A stretch of DNA of 64,000 nt from a virus. This document shows positions 38,282 to 47,011 of the stretch, piece by piece. The position numbers were made by a program, and so were the translations under genes. The stretch is from positions 62,001 to 126,000 of IMG/VR virus record IMGVR_UViG_3300017963_000203, one strand, 5' to 3'. The notes below the pieces were generated by a model. It was not told where the DNA came from. It was given only the letters and a program-made list of their open reading frames with translations, and ran no database searches. Within the stretch, counting starts at the first letter, position 1. Every line of letters starts with the position of its first letter.

Positions 38282-38355
38282 TCGGGGTAGCCGGATTCGA
38301 ACCGGCGATCTCCTGCTCCCAAGGCAGGCGCCCTACCAGGCTGGGCTATACCCCG
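38282..38355 (-). tRNA. tRNA-Pro(UGG)
   Basis: Acceptor CGGGGTA/TACCCCG, A73. Anticodon arm CCTGC-CTTGGGA-GCAGG gives UGG. Good D and T arms, no CCA. C1-G72 fits bacterial proline tRNA identity. Confidence 0.92.
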
Positions 38356-38360
38356 ATGAA

Positions 38361-38446
38361 TGGGGTGTGGAGGAATCGAACCTCCTGGCCAGCCACCCTG
38401 CATTAACGGCCAACGGATTTACAGTCCGCCGCAGGGAACACACCCC
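38361..38446 (-). tRNA. tRNA-Tyr(GUA)-like with abnormal D arm
   Basis: Acceptor GGGGTGT/ACACCCC, A73; anticodon arm GCGGA-CTGTAAA-TCCGT gives GUA; T-stem GGAGG/CCTCC. Only 10 nt (GTTCCCTGCG) lie between acceptor and anticodon stems, too few for a D arm. The 27-nt variable region (stem TGGCC/GGCCA) contains GCAGGG, complementary to CCCTGC of the D region. Confidence 0.7.
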
Positions 38447-38709
38447 GAAGGATCCCCAAGGGATCTTGCCGCGCGGTCAAGGGATCAGGGCAAAGAGACC
38501 GGCGGCTATAGACTCGGGTAGAGGTGTGGCGAGGGTAGGGAATGAGATGAACTGAGTAAGAGGCTCAAGATGTGAAAGCCTGCGTTCATCTATCTGCCCA
38601 CACGGGTAAGAAAGGCGTCTGGAAAACCAGGCGGGATTAGAACCCGCTACGCTTCCGATGTCATCATTATCTCCGTCACCCACAACGAGTCAAGGCACTT
38701 TACTCTCTT
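38447..38709. other. Intergenic region between tail operon and tRNAs
   Basis: 263 bp with no convincing ORF. It holds a GATCCC-CAA-GGGATC hairpin (38451-38465) next to tRNA-Tyr and a tRNA 3'-end-like fragment (separate entry). Nothing else recognised. Confidence 0.6.
38620..38647 (-). other. tRNA T-arm plus CCA-like fragment
   Basis: On the minus strand GCGGG-TTCTAAT-CCCGC is a canonical T arm, followed by CTGGTTT, T and CCA. No matching 5' acceptor, D arm or anticodon arm lies upstream. It may be a degraded tRNA remnant or a captured tRNA 3' end. Confidence 0.4.
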
Positions 38710-41700
38710 TTACACCAGGGTCCGACGAAGGACGTCGAACATCGGCGGCACCGTCGAAGGGGCCGTCACGCGCAACTCGATCTCTCCGGCGGCACCGTTG
38801 GTCCACTGGACGGTCACCAATCCTGCACCGAGATCGACCACGCTGATGAGCGTGCCGTTGGTGATGGACCAGTTCGCTAAGTCCGGTACTGGCGTAGCCG
38901 GGTCGAGCTGGAGGTTGTGGGTGATGGCTGCGAACGGCGTGGTCTCGTCGGGGTACGGGTCGAACTTGTTCGTGATGTACGGCTGGCCGGCACCCTTCTC
39001 CCCCACGAAGGCCGTCGAGAGCGTCGCCAGAACGGTCAGCGTGCTGTCCAGGAGCTGAATGTCGAAGGGGAGGCCCACGTAGCCACCAGGCAGGTAGAGC
39101 GTCCCCACGATCCACTCGCTGGTCATACTCGATATAACCATCGGGATCGTCTGGGAGGACCCGATGGGAACGAGTTCGCTCGTCACGGCGCGAACCACGG
39201 TCACGCTGTCGAAGTCCGTCCCCAGGATGGTGAAGTTCACCGTCACGTACCCCTCGACACCCGTGGGGGCAAAGGACGCAGGAACAGGAGTGACGGACAC
39301 GGCGCTGATGGTGAAGTCCGTGATGGACGGGAAACTGTTTCCACCCGGCGTATCGACGCCCAGAGTGATGGCATCGTTCGCCCCGCCTGTGACGTCTCCC
39401 ACGCCCCTCCAGAAGCCGTTGGACTGGATGTCCCAGTGGTCGAGGTTGAAGTTGGAGAAGGCAGGCGTTATGGGCCCGGGTACGTTGCTATCGGGGACGA
39501 AGAGGTTCTGTCCCACGAGCTCGATGATCCTGGCGGCGCCCGTCGTCGGAGGCTTCACGACCATGTTCACCTTCGGGATCGGTTCGGCCAACACCGTGCC
39601 GCCAATGGTGGCACTGCTCAGATCAGGCGCTGGATTGTCGAGCTGAAGCGTGAACGGATCGCCTCCGGTGTTCTGAGGAGCATCGAGCTGAATCTGAACC
39701 TCGGTGTCCGAGATGAAGACCAAGTCGTGGACCGTGACGGTGCCGGCAACGATGCCGGCGGTGATGCCTGCCCGAAAGCCGGTGCCCGTGATCCTGGCGA
39801 TGATGTTGTTCCTGCCCTCGATGAGAGGCCGCGCCACGTACTCGAGCGCCGTGATGGTGATCGACGGGAAGGTGCACGTCCCGATCGGAATGAGGCCGGT
39901 GGTTCCGAGACGGTTCTTCACGACCAGGTTGAACGTATCCGCGCCCGGCCCGGCGTCCTCGAGGATCTCGTAGTCGAGCTTCAAGCCGTCGAACGGGACG
40001 ATCACCGGGTTGGTGACCACCATCTTCTCGCCGGCCTGGATGTAGGCCTCGAGGTCCTGACCGTAGAAGACGTTGCCCGGACCCGCGATGGACAGAACTC
40101 CGGTGGCCCCTGGGCTGAGATCGCCGATGGACACCACACCCGCCGGAGTGGGCTCTACGAGAATCGGCGACGTGGTTCCTTCAGCCTGCTGCGTGACGTC
40201 GAGCTGATTTTTGGTCTGAAGGACGTGAAGCCCCACGCCCGTGAGTCCCGCGGGCAGGCGCACCTTGAACTCCACATAGTCCTGCGTCCACTCGAACCCC
40301 CACATGTCTTCGTAGGGAATCGGCGTTCCGCTGATGTCCGCCTCGACGAACCGCAGCACGTTCTCTGCCAACGGCGTGTTGTAGAGCCGCACGAGGACGT
40401 CCTGGCCCTCTACAGGCTCCGTGGGCGTTCCGTCGATGGACGTTTCGATGATGGTACCCAGGAAGGGGTTGAGGTCGCCCACGATCAGGATTGGCTGCGT
40501 GACGCCGCTGTTGGACTCCATTCCCGATGGGTTGATGACCTTCGCCTTGATCGGGAAGCCCAGAGGTGATCCGATCAGGATCTGACAGGTAATCGTGGTG
40601 TCGTCCACCACGGCCACCGACGCCGGAACCACCGAATCTGGCGCGTCCACCCACACATCGGCGCCCGTGTCGAAATGGTCGCCCCGAATGGTGACGTCCA
40701 CCACGTCCGTGGTCTCGATGGCGAACGGAGGGGGAGGAGCGGCCGCAGGAGGTCCGTTCGTGACGAACGCTCCTCTGAGGTACGGGGCGAGCTCTTTCAC
40801 TTCCCGGTTCGCCGTATCGCTGAAGAGGCCCGTCGGATCCTGAACCACCACGTCCAACGTGTTTCCGTAGGGCGGGTCCTGATTCGGGGTGATGATGTCC
40901 ACCTGCATCTGGTTGCTGGCGATGAGGCGCTTCCTCTCCACCACGGAGACGGTCCCCGTAACGGCCAGCTCGCCGCCCAAGGTCTTCGGGAACGGAGGGT
41001 CGTCCGTGTAATTGTCCAGGCTGATGATGAGCCGCTGACGAAGCCCCTCACCGATGTCCGTCCTGAGAACGCCGTCCCGATCGAAGATCTCGATTCCGGT
41101 GATCGTGGGGCCGATCTGCTTCGGGCTCACGATGGGGATGTTGACCAGGCTGTTCGCCAAATCGGTGGCCTGGTAGACGCTGATGGTGGGTGTGGTGCCA
41201 CCGCTGCTGTTCTCGGCCGTCTGCCCGCTCACGGTCACGCCACGGAGGTTCACCTCCACGCGGTAGTCCGAGAGCACTCCGTCCGGGTCGTTCACTGTCC
41301 AGTCCGTGTTGACCTCAGGCGTCATGTTGTCGATGGGGATCTCGCGAATGAACTCGCTGCCTTCGTCGACATCGGTGGGACCGGTATCTCCGCTCGGCGG
41401 GAAACCCATCACTGAACAGGGCATGACCATGCCGTTCTCGAGCAGAACTCCCTGCCATGGATCGTCCACGCAGGCGATCGCCTTCGACTTGAGGCCGTCA
41501 CCCAGATCCACCGGAGCCCCGATCTGTGGGCCGATCCCACCGCAGCAGAGATCGGTCGGTGGAGGGTCGAATGGAACGGGCTCGTTCCCGGGGTCCGGGT
41601 AGTTCGTGGTGTACTCTTCGAGGACGTTGGCCTTGGAGTCGATGGTCAGCCAGGCCATCTCCACGTCCCACGTAGCGCTCTCCACGACGTTCCAGGCCCA

Positions 41701-42708
41701 CCCGAAGCCGATGGAGCCGAAGGGAGGCTCCTGGAGGCTCAGCAGGGTCGCCGTGAGCTGCGGGAAGTACGGAGAGGCCGTCCCCGCCGGCAGAATCCAG
41801 ATCGGCGCGCGCTTGTGGTAGTACCAGACGCCGCCGTTGTTGTCGACGCTAAACTCGTGGCATCCCCGGAAGAACTGCTCGGCCTCGTTGAACGTGAGGC
41901 CCTCCGCGTGGTCCTGCTTCAGCAGATGGGTGTCGTTGTCCGAGACTTCCGCGATGGCCTGCCTCGTGACGCTGTACGTCCCGCCCTGCTTGGACAGAAT
42001 GAGGATCATCTTGATCCCGCAGGTCTGGATGTAAGGCGTGGCCGCACCCAGGAGGTGTGTCGAGTACAGGGCCATGACCATCATGATCGAGTCACCGTCC
42101 GCAAGACCGTCGGCGGTCAATCTCGTGACGTGATAGGTGACCCGCTGACACTCCATGTGCGGAATCTGACAGCGCACCACAGCAGCGTACCGCTCGGTCG
42201 CCGGGTATCCCATGGACCAGGGGGCGAGGTAGCCGCTGTGGCCGCTCGCCTGGACGTCGGACACCCCGGAGTCGCTCTGGACGAACCAGTCCATCTGAGC
42301 AAGCCGAGTCCCGAGTTCGGTCGTGAAATTCTCCGTGTAGTGAACGGGTGGGTGCGGATCGTCTCCTGCACCTCCGCCGCCCCCACCACCCCCACTTCCA
42401 CCACACGTGATGTCAGCGCAGTAGGTGGTCTCGACGAAGGTGAGCCTCGCGACGATGTCAGCAAGGTCGATCTCGATCTGAGCGTGGGTCTTGGTCCCGG
42501 CGTCGGTGAGGTCGTCATGGGAGATTTGCGGGCCCTGTCCGGGCAGCCCGTTGTGAATGTGGCCAGTACCGCCAGGCTGGTTCGATCCCAGACCGGCAAA
42601 CACGGCGTCGAGAGCCCGCCAGTTCGGGTTCGCAAGCGTGTGCCAGGTCCCGGGGGCCTCACCCGCGTAAGGCACGTTCAGGTTCAAATTGGCAGTGACG
42701 TCAGCCAT
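38710..42708 (-). CDS. Large tail-fibre/adhesin protein with IPT/TIG-like domains
   Basis: 1332 residues, last protein gene of the virion operon. The first ~90 residues (NVPYAGEAPGTWHTLANPNW; HDDLTDAGTKTHAQIE) resemble fibre attachment segments; a poly-Gly linker lies at ~103-113; a beta-rich domain covers ~125-370. At least three IPT/TIG-like immunoglobulin repeats begin near residues 669 (VDVTIRGDHFDTGADVWV), 966 (NNIIARITGTGFRAG) and 1154 (VTVNFTILGTDFDSV). Such proteins extend from the tail and bind the host surface. It starts on the stop of the preceding tagged gene. Confidence 0.82.
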   Translation of the reverse strand: MADVTANLNLNVPYAGEAPGTWHTLANPNWRALDAVFAGLGSNQPGGTGHIHNGLPGQGPQISHDDLTDAGTKTHAQIEIDLADIVARLTFVETTYCADITCGGSGGGGGGGGAGDDPHPPVHYTENFTTELGTRLAQMDWFVQSDSGVSDVQASGHSGYLAPWSMGYPATERYAAVVRCQIPHMECQRVTYHVTRLTADGLADGDSIMMVMALYSTHLLGAATPYIQTCGIKMILILSKQGGTYSVTRQAIAEVSDNDTHLLKQDHAEGLTFNEAEQFFRGCHEFSVDNNGGVWYYHKRAPIWILPAGTASPYFPQLTATLLSLQEPPFGSIGFGWAWNVVESATWDVEMAWLTIDSKANVLEEYTTNYPDPGNEPVPFDPPPTDLCCGGIGPQIGAPVDLGDGLKSKAIACVDDPWQGVLLENGMVMPCSVMGFPPSGDTGPTDVDEGSEFIREIPIDNMTPEVNTDWTVNDPDGVLSDYRVEVNLRGVTVSGQTAENSSGGTTPTISVYQATDLANSLVNIPIVSPKQIGPTITGIEIFDRDGVLRTDIGEGLRQRLIISLDNYTDDPPFPKTLGGELAVTGTVSVVERKRLIASNQMQVDIITPNQDPPYGNTLDVVVQDPTGLFSDTANREVKELAPYLRGAFVTNGPPAAAPPPPFAIETTDVVDVTIRGDHFDTGADVWVDAPDSVVPASVAVVDDTTITCQILIGSPLGFPIKAKVINPSGMESNSGVTQPILIVGDLNPFLGTIIETSIDGTPTEPVEGQDVLVRLYNTPLAENVLRFVEADISGTPIPYEDMWGFEWTQDYVEFKVRLPAGLTGVGLHVLQTKNQLDVTQQAEGTTSPILVEPTPAGVVSIGDLSPGATGVLSIAGPGNVFYGQDLEAYIQAGEKMVVTNPVIVPFDGLKLDYEILEDAGPGADTFNLVVKNRLGTTGLIPIGTCTFPSITITALEYVARPLIEGRNNIIARITGTGFRAGITAGIVAGTVTVHDLVFISDTEVQIQLDAPQNTGGDPFTLQLDNPAPDLSSATIGGTVLAEPIPKVNMVVKPPTTGAARIIELVGQNLFVPDSNVPGPITPAFSNFNLDHWDIQSNGFWRGVGDVTGGANDAITLGVDTPGGNSFPSITDFTISAVSVTPVPASFAPTGVEGYVTVNFTILGTDFDSVTVVRAVTSELVPIGSSQTIPMVISSMTSEWIVGTLYLPGGYVGLPFDIQLLDSTLTVLATLSTAFVGEKGAGQPYITNKFDPYPDETTPFAAITHNLQLDPATPVPDLANWSITNGTLISVVDLGAGLVTVQWTNGAAGEIELRVTAPSTVPPMFDVLRRTLV

Positions 42709-43028
42709 TACTCACCCATCTCTTGTAGCTTCTTTCCGAGACTGCTCAGGAGACCCTTACCCCGCTTCTTGATGTACTTCCTGCCTCCCTCGGCCGCGGG
42801 AGATGCAGCGACCTCCCCGCCGCCTGATGAAGCCGCCTCGACGCCTTTCTGAACGAGGTCAGGGTCCTGGAGCGCTTCACGCACCTTCTTCTTGCCCTGT
42901 TCGAGGATGTCGCCCGCAGCGGACTGCGCCGACGGCTTGACGTGCTTTTTCACGGCCTCGCTGAAGACGTCGCCCCAGCCGGCCTGCTTGGAAAGCTCGT
43001 CGAGAAAACCGTGCATGAATGCGTTCAT
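42708..43028 (-). CDS. Small virion-operon protein with GFLDEL tag
   Basis: 106 residues starting with MNAFMHGFLDELSKQAG. The remainder is helical and Lys/Ser/Gly-rich (SSGGGEVAASPAAEGGRKYI) with a basic end. It sits between two fibre genes. No other domain. Confidence 0.75.
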   Translation of the reverse strand: MNAFMHGFLDELSKQAGWGDVFSEAVKKHVKPSAQSAAGDILEQGKKKVREALQDPDLVQKGVEAASSGGGEVAASPAAEGGRKYIKKRGKGLLSSLGKKLQEMGE

Positions 43029-43035
43029 ACCACCC

Positions 43036-44652
43036 TCAGACGTTGATGCGGAACTTCTGCTTCTCTATTTTACCCTGAGATTCGAGATCTTGGATCGTGA
43101 CCTGCTCCTGGCGAGGCACACAGAACCGCCACTGGATGTGGGCCGCTGGAATATGGAGTACAACCACGGCGTCCTGGATCAAATAGGCACCGAAACGTCC
43201 GTACCGGTCGATGTCGCACCACCACTGGTCCCGGGAGAGGATTCGGTCGTGGACGATCTGACCCCGATCGTAGGGCGCCACGAAGAATTTGGCAATGGCT
43301 GCTTCCGGATACTGATCGATCGGAAGCCTCACGCGCCCCTCCACGAAGCACATGGGCGCGTCGATGAAATCCACTTCCTTCACCGTGATGGTCTTGTAGA
43401 GAACCATCGTGTAGTCCGTACCGTCCGGCTGCGGATTCTGGGAGTGCATGGCCCGGTAGATGAGCCACTTGTAGTAGCGCATCTGGTGCGGACTTCCCGG
43501 CTCCGTGTCCACGAACTGGGTGAAGTTAGTGCGGCCGAGGACCTCTTCGTAGGGGATGCCGTACTGGTCGTTGTAGAGTTTCTCCACATCGATCCAGGTG
43601 AGGACCCGGCTGAAAACGATGACCTCGTCGATGAGACCGGCGAAGCACTCCCCCGACCCGTTCCCGCCGATGTAGAAATCCTCGGAGGTGAAGGCCACAT
43701 TGGCTGTCTCGTCGATCTCGACGGAGGCCACCTCCACGCCGTCCAAGTACAGCCGTGCCATGCCGTCTCGATCGAAGGTCCCGACGAGATGGTGCCACTG
43801 CCCGTCGTTCAGGTTCCGCTCGTACTGGACGTACCGGCTGTTCAACGGGCCGTTGATGACCAGGGAGGCGTAGTACTCCGTGCCGATCTTGTCGATGTAA
43901 ATTCCGTAGCCCTGCCCGGTGACCGACGAGATCTTGCCGGCAACGAGCCCTGTGTCGAAGAGCGCGGTAACCGTGACCCACGCGCTGATGGAGAAGTCCT
44001 GGTTTGCTGCGAAGGAAAGCTTCGATGGATTGGTGCTGGAGAGCCAGGAGGCACCGGCGAACCTGGCGCACCCGCCGATGATTCCGCTGGCCGACAGGAG
44101 TTCTACCACGCCCGTAGCTGCGAGATTCGCGTCCGGGGACACATCGTCATCGAAATCCTCGTCGATGGGCCAGAAAGCCGTGGTCCACGTCTCGGGCACG
44201 AACTGAACCTGATCTCTCTCCGTCAGACCATAGCGCTCATCGATACGACGGATCTCGTAGAACAAGGGGTCCACGGTATTCCTGCCACTCTCGACCACCT
44301 CGGGCGGATCCCACTGAAGGAGGACACCGCTGGTGGCGTCCCCGGTGGAGGGCTGAAAGGAAACGCGGGCCGTGCGCTGATTCAGAACGGTGGTCCCGAT
44401 GGTCCCGACGTAGCTCAGGGAGATGACGGTGTCCGGCGTCTTGGCCGGATCACTCACGTCATAGCCGTACCGGACGTAGTAGATGCCTCCGAAAACCGTC
44501 TCCACGCGTTCGAGGTCATCGATGCTGTAGGAGTCGATTTCCAGCCCGAGGGCATTCAGCACTTTGAGGTCAATCGTGTTGACCACCCGGCCCCGTCCTG
44601 AGACAGGGTCGGGGAATGAGATCTTCAGATCGACTGTTCCAGGATCAGGCAT
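43036..44652 (-). CDS. Fibre protein with LamG / concanavalin-like domain
   Basis: 538 residues. Residues ~160-365 match a LamG-type carbohydrate-binding fold: FSISAWVTV, WHHLVGTFDRDGMARLYLDG, FYIGG and LIDEVIVFSRVLTWIDVEKL. The N-terminal ~150 residues are beta-rich with a fibronectin-like feel (VLLQWDPPEVV). Likely binds cell-surface glycans at the tail tip or on a fibre. It overlaps the preceding gene by 8 bp. Confidence 0.82.
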   Translation of the reverse strand: MPDPGTVDLKISFPDPVSGRGRVVNTIDLKVLNALGLEIDSYSIDDLERVETVFGGIYYVRYGYDVSDPAKTPDTVISLSYVGTIGTTVLNQRTARVSFQPSTGDATSGVLLQWDPPEVVESGRNTVDPLFYEIRRIDERYGLTERDQVQFVPETWTTAFWPIDEDFDDDVSPDANLAATGVVELLSASGIIGGCARFAGASWLSSTNPSKLSFAANQDFSISAWVTVTALFDTGLVAGKISSVTGQGYGIYIDKIGTEYYASLVINGPLNSRYVQYERNLNDGQWHHLVGTFDRDGMARLYLDGVEVASVEIDETANVAFTSEDFYIGGNGSGECFAGLIDEVIVFSRVLTWIDVEKLYNDQYGIPYEEVLGRTNFTQFVDTEPGSPHQMRYYKWLIYRAMHSQNPQPDGTDYTMVLYKTITVKEVDFIDAPMCFVEGRVRLPIDQYPEAAIAKFFVAPYDRGQIVHDRILSRDQWWCDIDRYGRFGAYLIQDAVVVLHIPAAHIQWRFCVPRQEQVTIQDLESQGKIEKQKFRINV

Positions 44653-45730
44653 CGTTGGTTTCTTCGGCCAACCCTTCGTCGAGGATGTTGATCCTCGTCG
44701 GGTGCTTCAGGGACACGTCTCCGGACAGAAGGAACTCCACGGGGTGCTGGTCCGCGTCGGAGAGAACCGCGGCCAGCTCGGCCACTTGGGCCAGGGTATA
44801 GGCCGTGGGGCCGAGAGTCGGGAACCGCACGGTCACGAACCCGTTCTGGCCGATGACACCGCCCGTTTCGTGATTCACGTCCAGCGTGTTGAGCTGGACC
44901 TGGTCGAACAACCCCGACGTGTGAACGACAGCCCCCGAAACCACACAGTCGTTACGGAAGCCCGTGGACGGATCGAAGAGACCCATGGGGCTGTCCGTCG
45001 TGTACTTGTTCAGACAGAACGAGTACCCGTTGGTCGGAGGCGCGAGAGTCGAGCGCGTCTCCGTGTGGACGAGGCGCGCGGCCGCCCACACCCCGGGCTG
45101 GTGCACCCAGATCTGGAACCCGGTCCTCGTGAAGACGAAGGCCACGTTAATCGGGTACTGCCTCGTCGGGTCCGTGGGATGAGACGCCAGCCACGCCGAA
45201 TCGGGGATGTCGATGAACTGGCCGTTGGAACCCCCGCGCACCACCTGGACGCGCCCCGGACGGAACCGGAGGTAGACCGAGTTGTCCGGAACCTGCACGG
45301 TCGTGTACTTGAGGGACCAGGTCGTGGGCGTGACCACGTTGTCCACCGTGAAGGCGTACTCCTGGAGCCCCGCCAGCCACTCGACGTTGTCCGACATGAT
45401 GAACTTGGTGTGCCACATGTCGCCCACGTTGCCGGCGATGGCTGGCTTGTAGATCACGCCATCGGTGTCGTAGGCCGGAGGCACGAGCGGTCCGGCGATG
45501 ACGATGCAGTTCCTGTTGAGGAACGCCGCCTGGCTCACGCCAGCGCCCACCGCGGCCCACTTGGTGGTGTCGATCGGGCCCGGGGTCAGGGGATCGACCA
45601 CCAGCGGGTCCGGAGCGAATTCGCCCGGAAGGGTGGCCACGCCGAGGGCGTCCTTGAGGTAGCTCAGGATCTGCCCGTTGCTGACGCTCGCCCCGCTGAA
45701 GTCCACCAGGGCGTCTCTCACTCGTGCCAT
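44645..45730 (-). CDS. Virion protein, unknown (tail/fibre)
   Basis: 361 residues, beta-rich, with two alternating styles: an N-terminal SNGQILSYLKDALGVATLPG and a central lectin-like stretch (TTWSLKYTTVQVPDNSVYLRF; GYSFCLNKYTTDSPMGLFD). Flanked by fibre genes. No firm family. Confidence 0.7.
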   Translation of the reverse strand: MARVRDALVDFSGASVSNGQILSYLKDALGVATLPGEFAPDPLVVDPLTPGPIDTTKWAAVGAGVSQAAFLNRNCIVIAGPLVPPAYDTDGVIYKPAIAGNVGDMWHTKFIMSDNVEWLAGLQEYAFTVDNVVTPTTWSLKYTTVQVPDNSVYLRFRPGRVQVVRGGSNGQFIDIPDSAWLASHPTDPTRQYPINVAFVFTRTGFQIWVHQPGVWAAARLVHTETRSTLAPPTNGYSFCLNKYTTDSPMGLFDPSTGFRNDCVVSGAVVHTSGLFDQVQLNTLDVNHETGGVIGQNGFVTVRFPTLGPTAYTLAQVAELAAVLSDADQHPVEFLLSGDVSLKHPTRINILDEGLAEETNDA

Positions 45731-45746
45731 GTCTCAGCCTCCTGTG

Positions 45747-45763
45747 GCTATACGACGTATAGC
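45747..45763 (-). repeat. Intercistronic inverted repeat
   Basis: GCTATAC-GAC-GTATAGC, a perfect 7-bp stem with a 3-nt loop between the stop of the 45764 gene and the ribosome-binding site of the next gene. No U-run follows, so it is more likely an mRNA stability or processing element than a terminator. Confidence 0.55.
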
Positions 45764-46753
45764 TTAATCGTGGAAGATCTCGATCTCCATTCCCGCCTGG
45801 AGAATGACCCGGGTTGCGATGTTGAGGAACCGGATCGTGTTCGGGTCGGGGAAGACGTAGTCGTTGCCGACCCCGTACAGCATCTTCACCCCCTCCACGT
45901 ACACGAAGGACGTGAGATCCATGCTCGTGATCGGGTTGGCGAGGGCGAAGTTCTGAGGCGTCCCGGGAACGCCGCTCACGCCCACAACCTGAACCTCGTG
46001 GAAAGGCCACGGCCACGTGCTTGCCGCAGCCATCGTGATGCCCGTCTTGCCACCGCCCAGATCCGTGACCGTGAAATTGGGTCCGAACTTGACCGTGTTG
46101 GTGTTCGGGAAGAGCACCCCGCCGTTGTCCTCGACCGTGATATTGGCCCCGACCACGATGCCGGCGAGGACGTCCTCGAGGGTGGGGCCGATGTACCGGT
46201 AGCCCTTGACCCAGAAGGGCGGCGTCAGCCCGGCAACGACCGGGTCGTTCTCGAAGGTCAGGATGCCCGACTGGTGGTCGAACAGCGGTCCCGAGACGTG
46301 CGTCCAAGGGATCTGGGCCCCAGGAACTCCCACGTTGTCCTCGTGAATCGTCAGCTCCCACAGTTTCCCGTACTTGGGGGGCACCCAGTCTTCGAGGCGC
46401 GGGTCGGTCTCGACGCCCGGATTGCCGCCGCCGTCGATGGTGGCGAGCCAGCAGAATGTCGCGCCCACGTCCGTTCGCTGGACCATCTGCCAGACGCCCT
46501 GCTCACCGGGAGGTGCTGGGAAAGACTGGTAGACCTCGATGTCGGTCGTGTCCAGGGCCGGCGGCGAGGCGGGCAAGTCCTGTCCCCAGATCTCGTCGAC
46601 CTTGTAGATCACCCGGCTCGGCAGAGGCGCCGTCGGGTCGAAGCGTTCGCGCTCCTCCCACGGAGTCTTGTTGATCCCCGTGTGCCCGAAGCCGAAGAAC
46701 AGCTTCCCCACGATCTGGAGAAGGTGCTCGTGATAGTCGGTGAATACGGCCAT
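45764..46753 (-). CDS. Virion protein, unknown (tail/fibre)
   Basis: 329 residues. The N-terminal part (FTDYHEHLLQIVGKLFFGFGHTG) is amphipathic; the middle holds NITVEDNGGVLFPNTNTVKF then FTVTDLGGGKTGITM, a short beta-helical repeat style common in tail fibres; the C-terminus has VYVEGVKMLYGVGNDYVF. Role inferred from operon position. Confidence 0.7.
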   Translation of the reverse strand: MAVFTDYHEHLLQIVGKLFFGFGHTGINKTPWEERERFDPTAPLPSRVIYKVDEIWGQDLPASPPALDTTDIEVYQSFPAPPGEQGVWQMVQRTDVGATFCWLATIDGGGNPGVETDPRLEDWVPPKYGKLWELTIHEDNVGVPGAQIPWTHVSGPLFDHQSGILTFENDPVVAGLTPPFWVKGYRYIGPTLEDVLAGIVVGANITVEDNGGVLFPNTNTVKFGPNFTVTDLGGGKTGITMAAASTWPWPFHEVQVVGVSGVPGTPQNFALANPITSMDLTSFVYVEGVKMLYGVGNDYVFPDPNTIRFLNIATRVILQAGMEIEIFHD

Positions 46754-46762
46754 CGTGGCCTC

Positions 46763-47011
46763 CTATTCTTTGTTCCGCTTCAACCTGAACCCGTAGGTAT
46801 AAGGGCCAGCCACAACTCCGGCAAGACGGGCAGGATCTGTGAGAGCCCGCTTCGGACTCGTTGTCTTTCCACGTCCTGCGAGCCTGCGCTCGGCCGAGAC
46901 CGACGTGTCCCTGGTACCGCGCCGAAACTTGGCTCCCTGGTACTTCAGGAAACGGCCCACCGATGCCTGCTTTTCCAGCTCGTCCAGAAATCCGTACATG
47001 AGAGCGTCCAT
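46763..47011 (-). CDS. Small basic virion-operon protein with GFLDEL tag
   Basis: 82 residues. The ATG at 47011 overlaps the upstream stop (TAATG) and begins MDALMYGFLDELEKQAS; the longer open frame upstream is antisense noise from the overlapping fibre gene. Very basic body (FRRGTRDTSVSAERRLAGRG). Confidence 0.75.
   Translation of the reverse strand: MDALMYGFLDELEKQASVGRFLKYQGAKFRRGTRDTSVSAERRLAGRGKTTSPKRALTDPARLAGVVAGPYTYGFRLKRNKE

Noticed and set aside
37542-38683. Several ORFs on both strands across the tRNA cluster
   Set aside because: They translate tRNA genes and spacers; tRNA folds explain the sequence fully.
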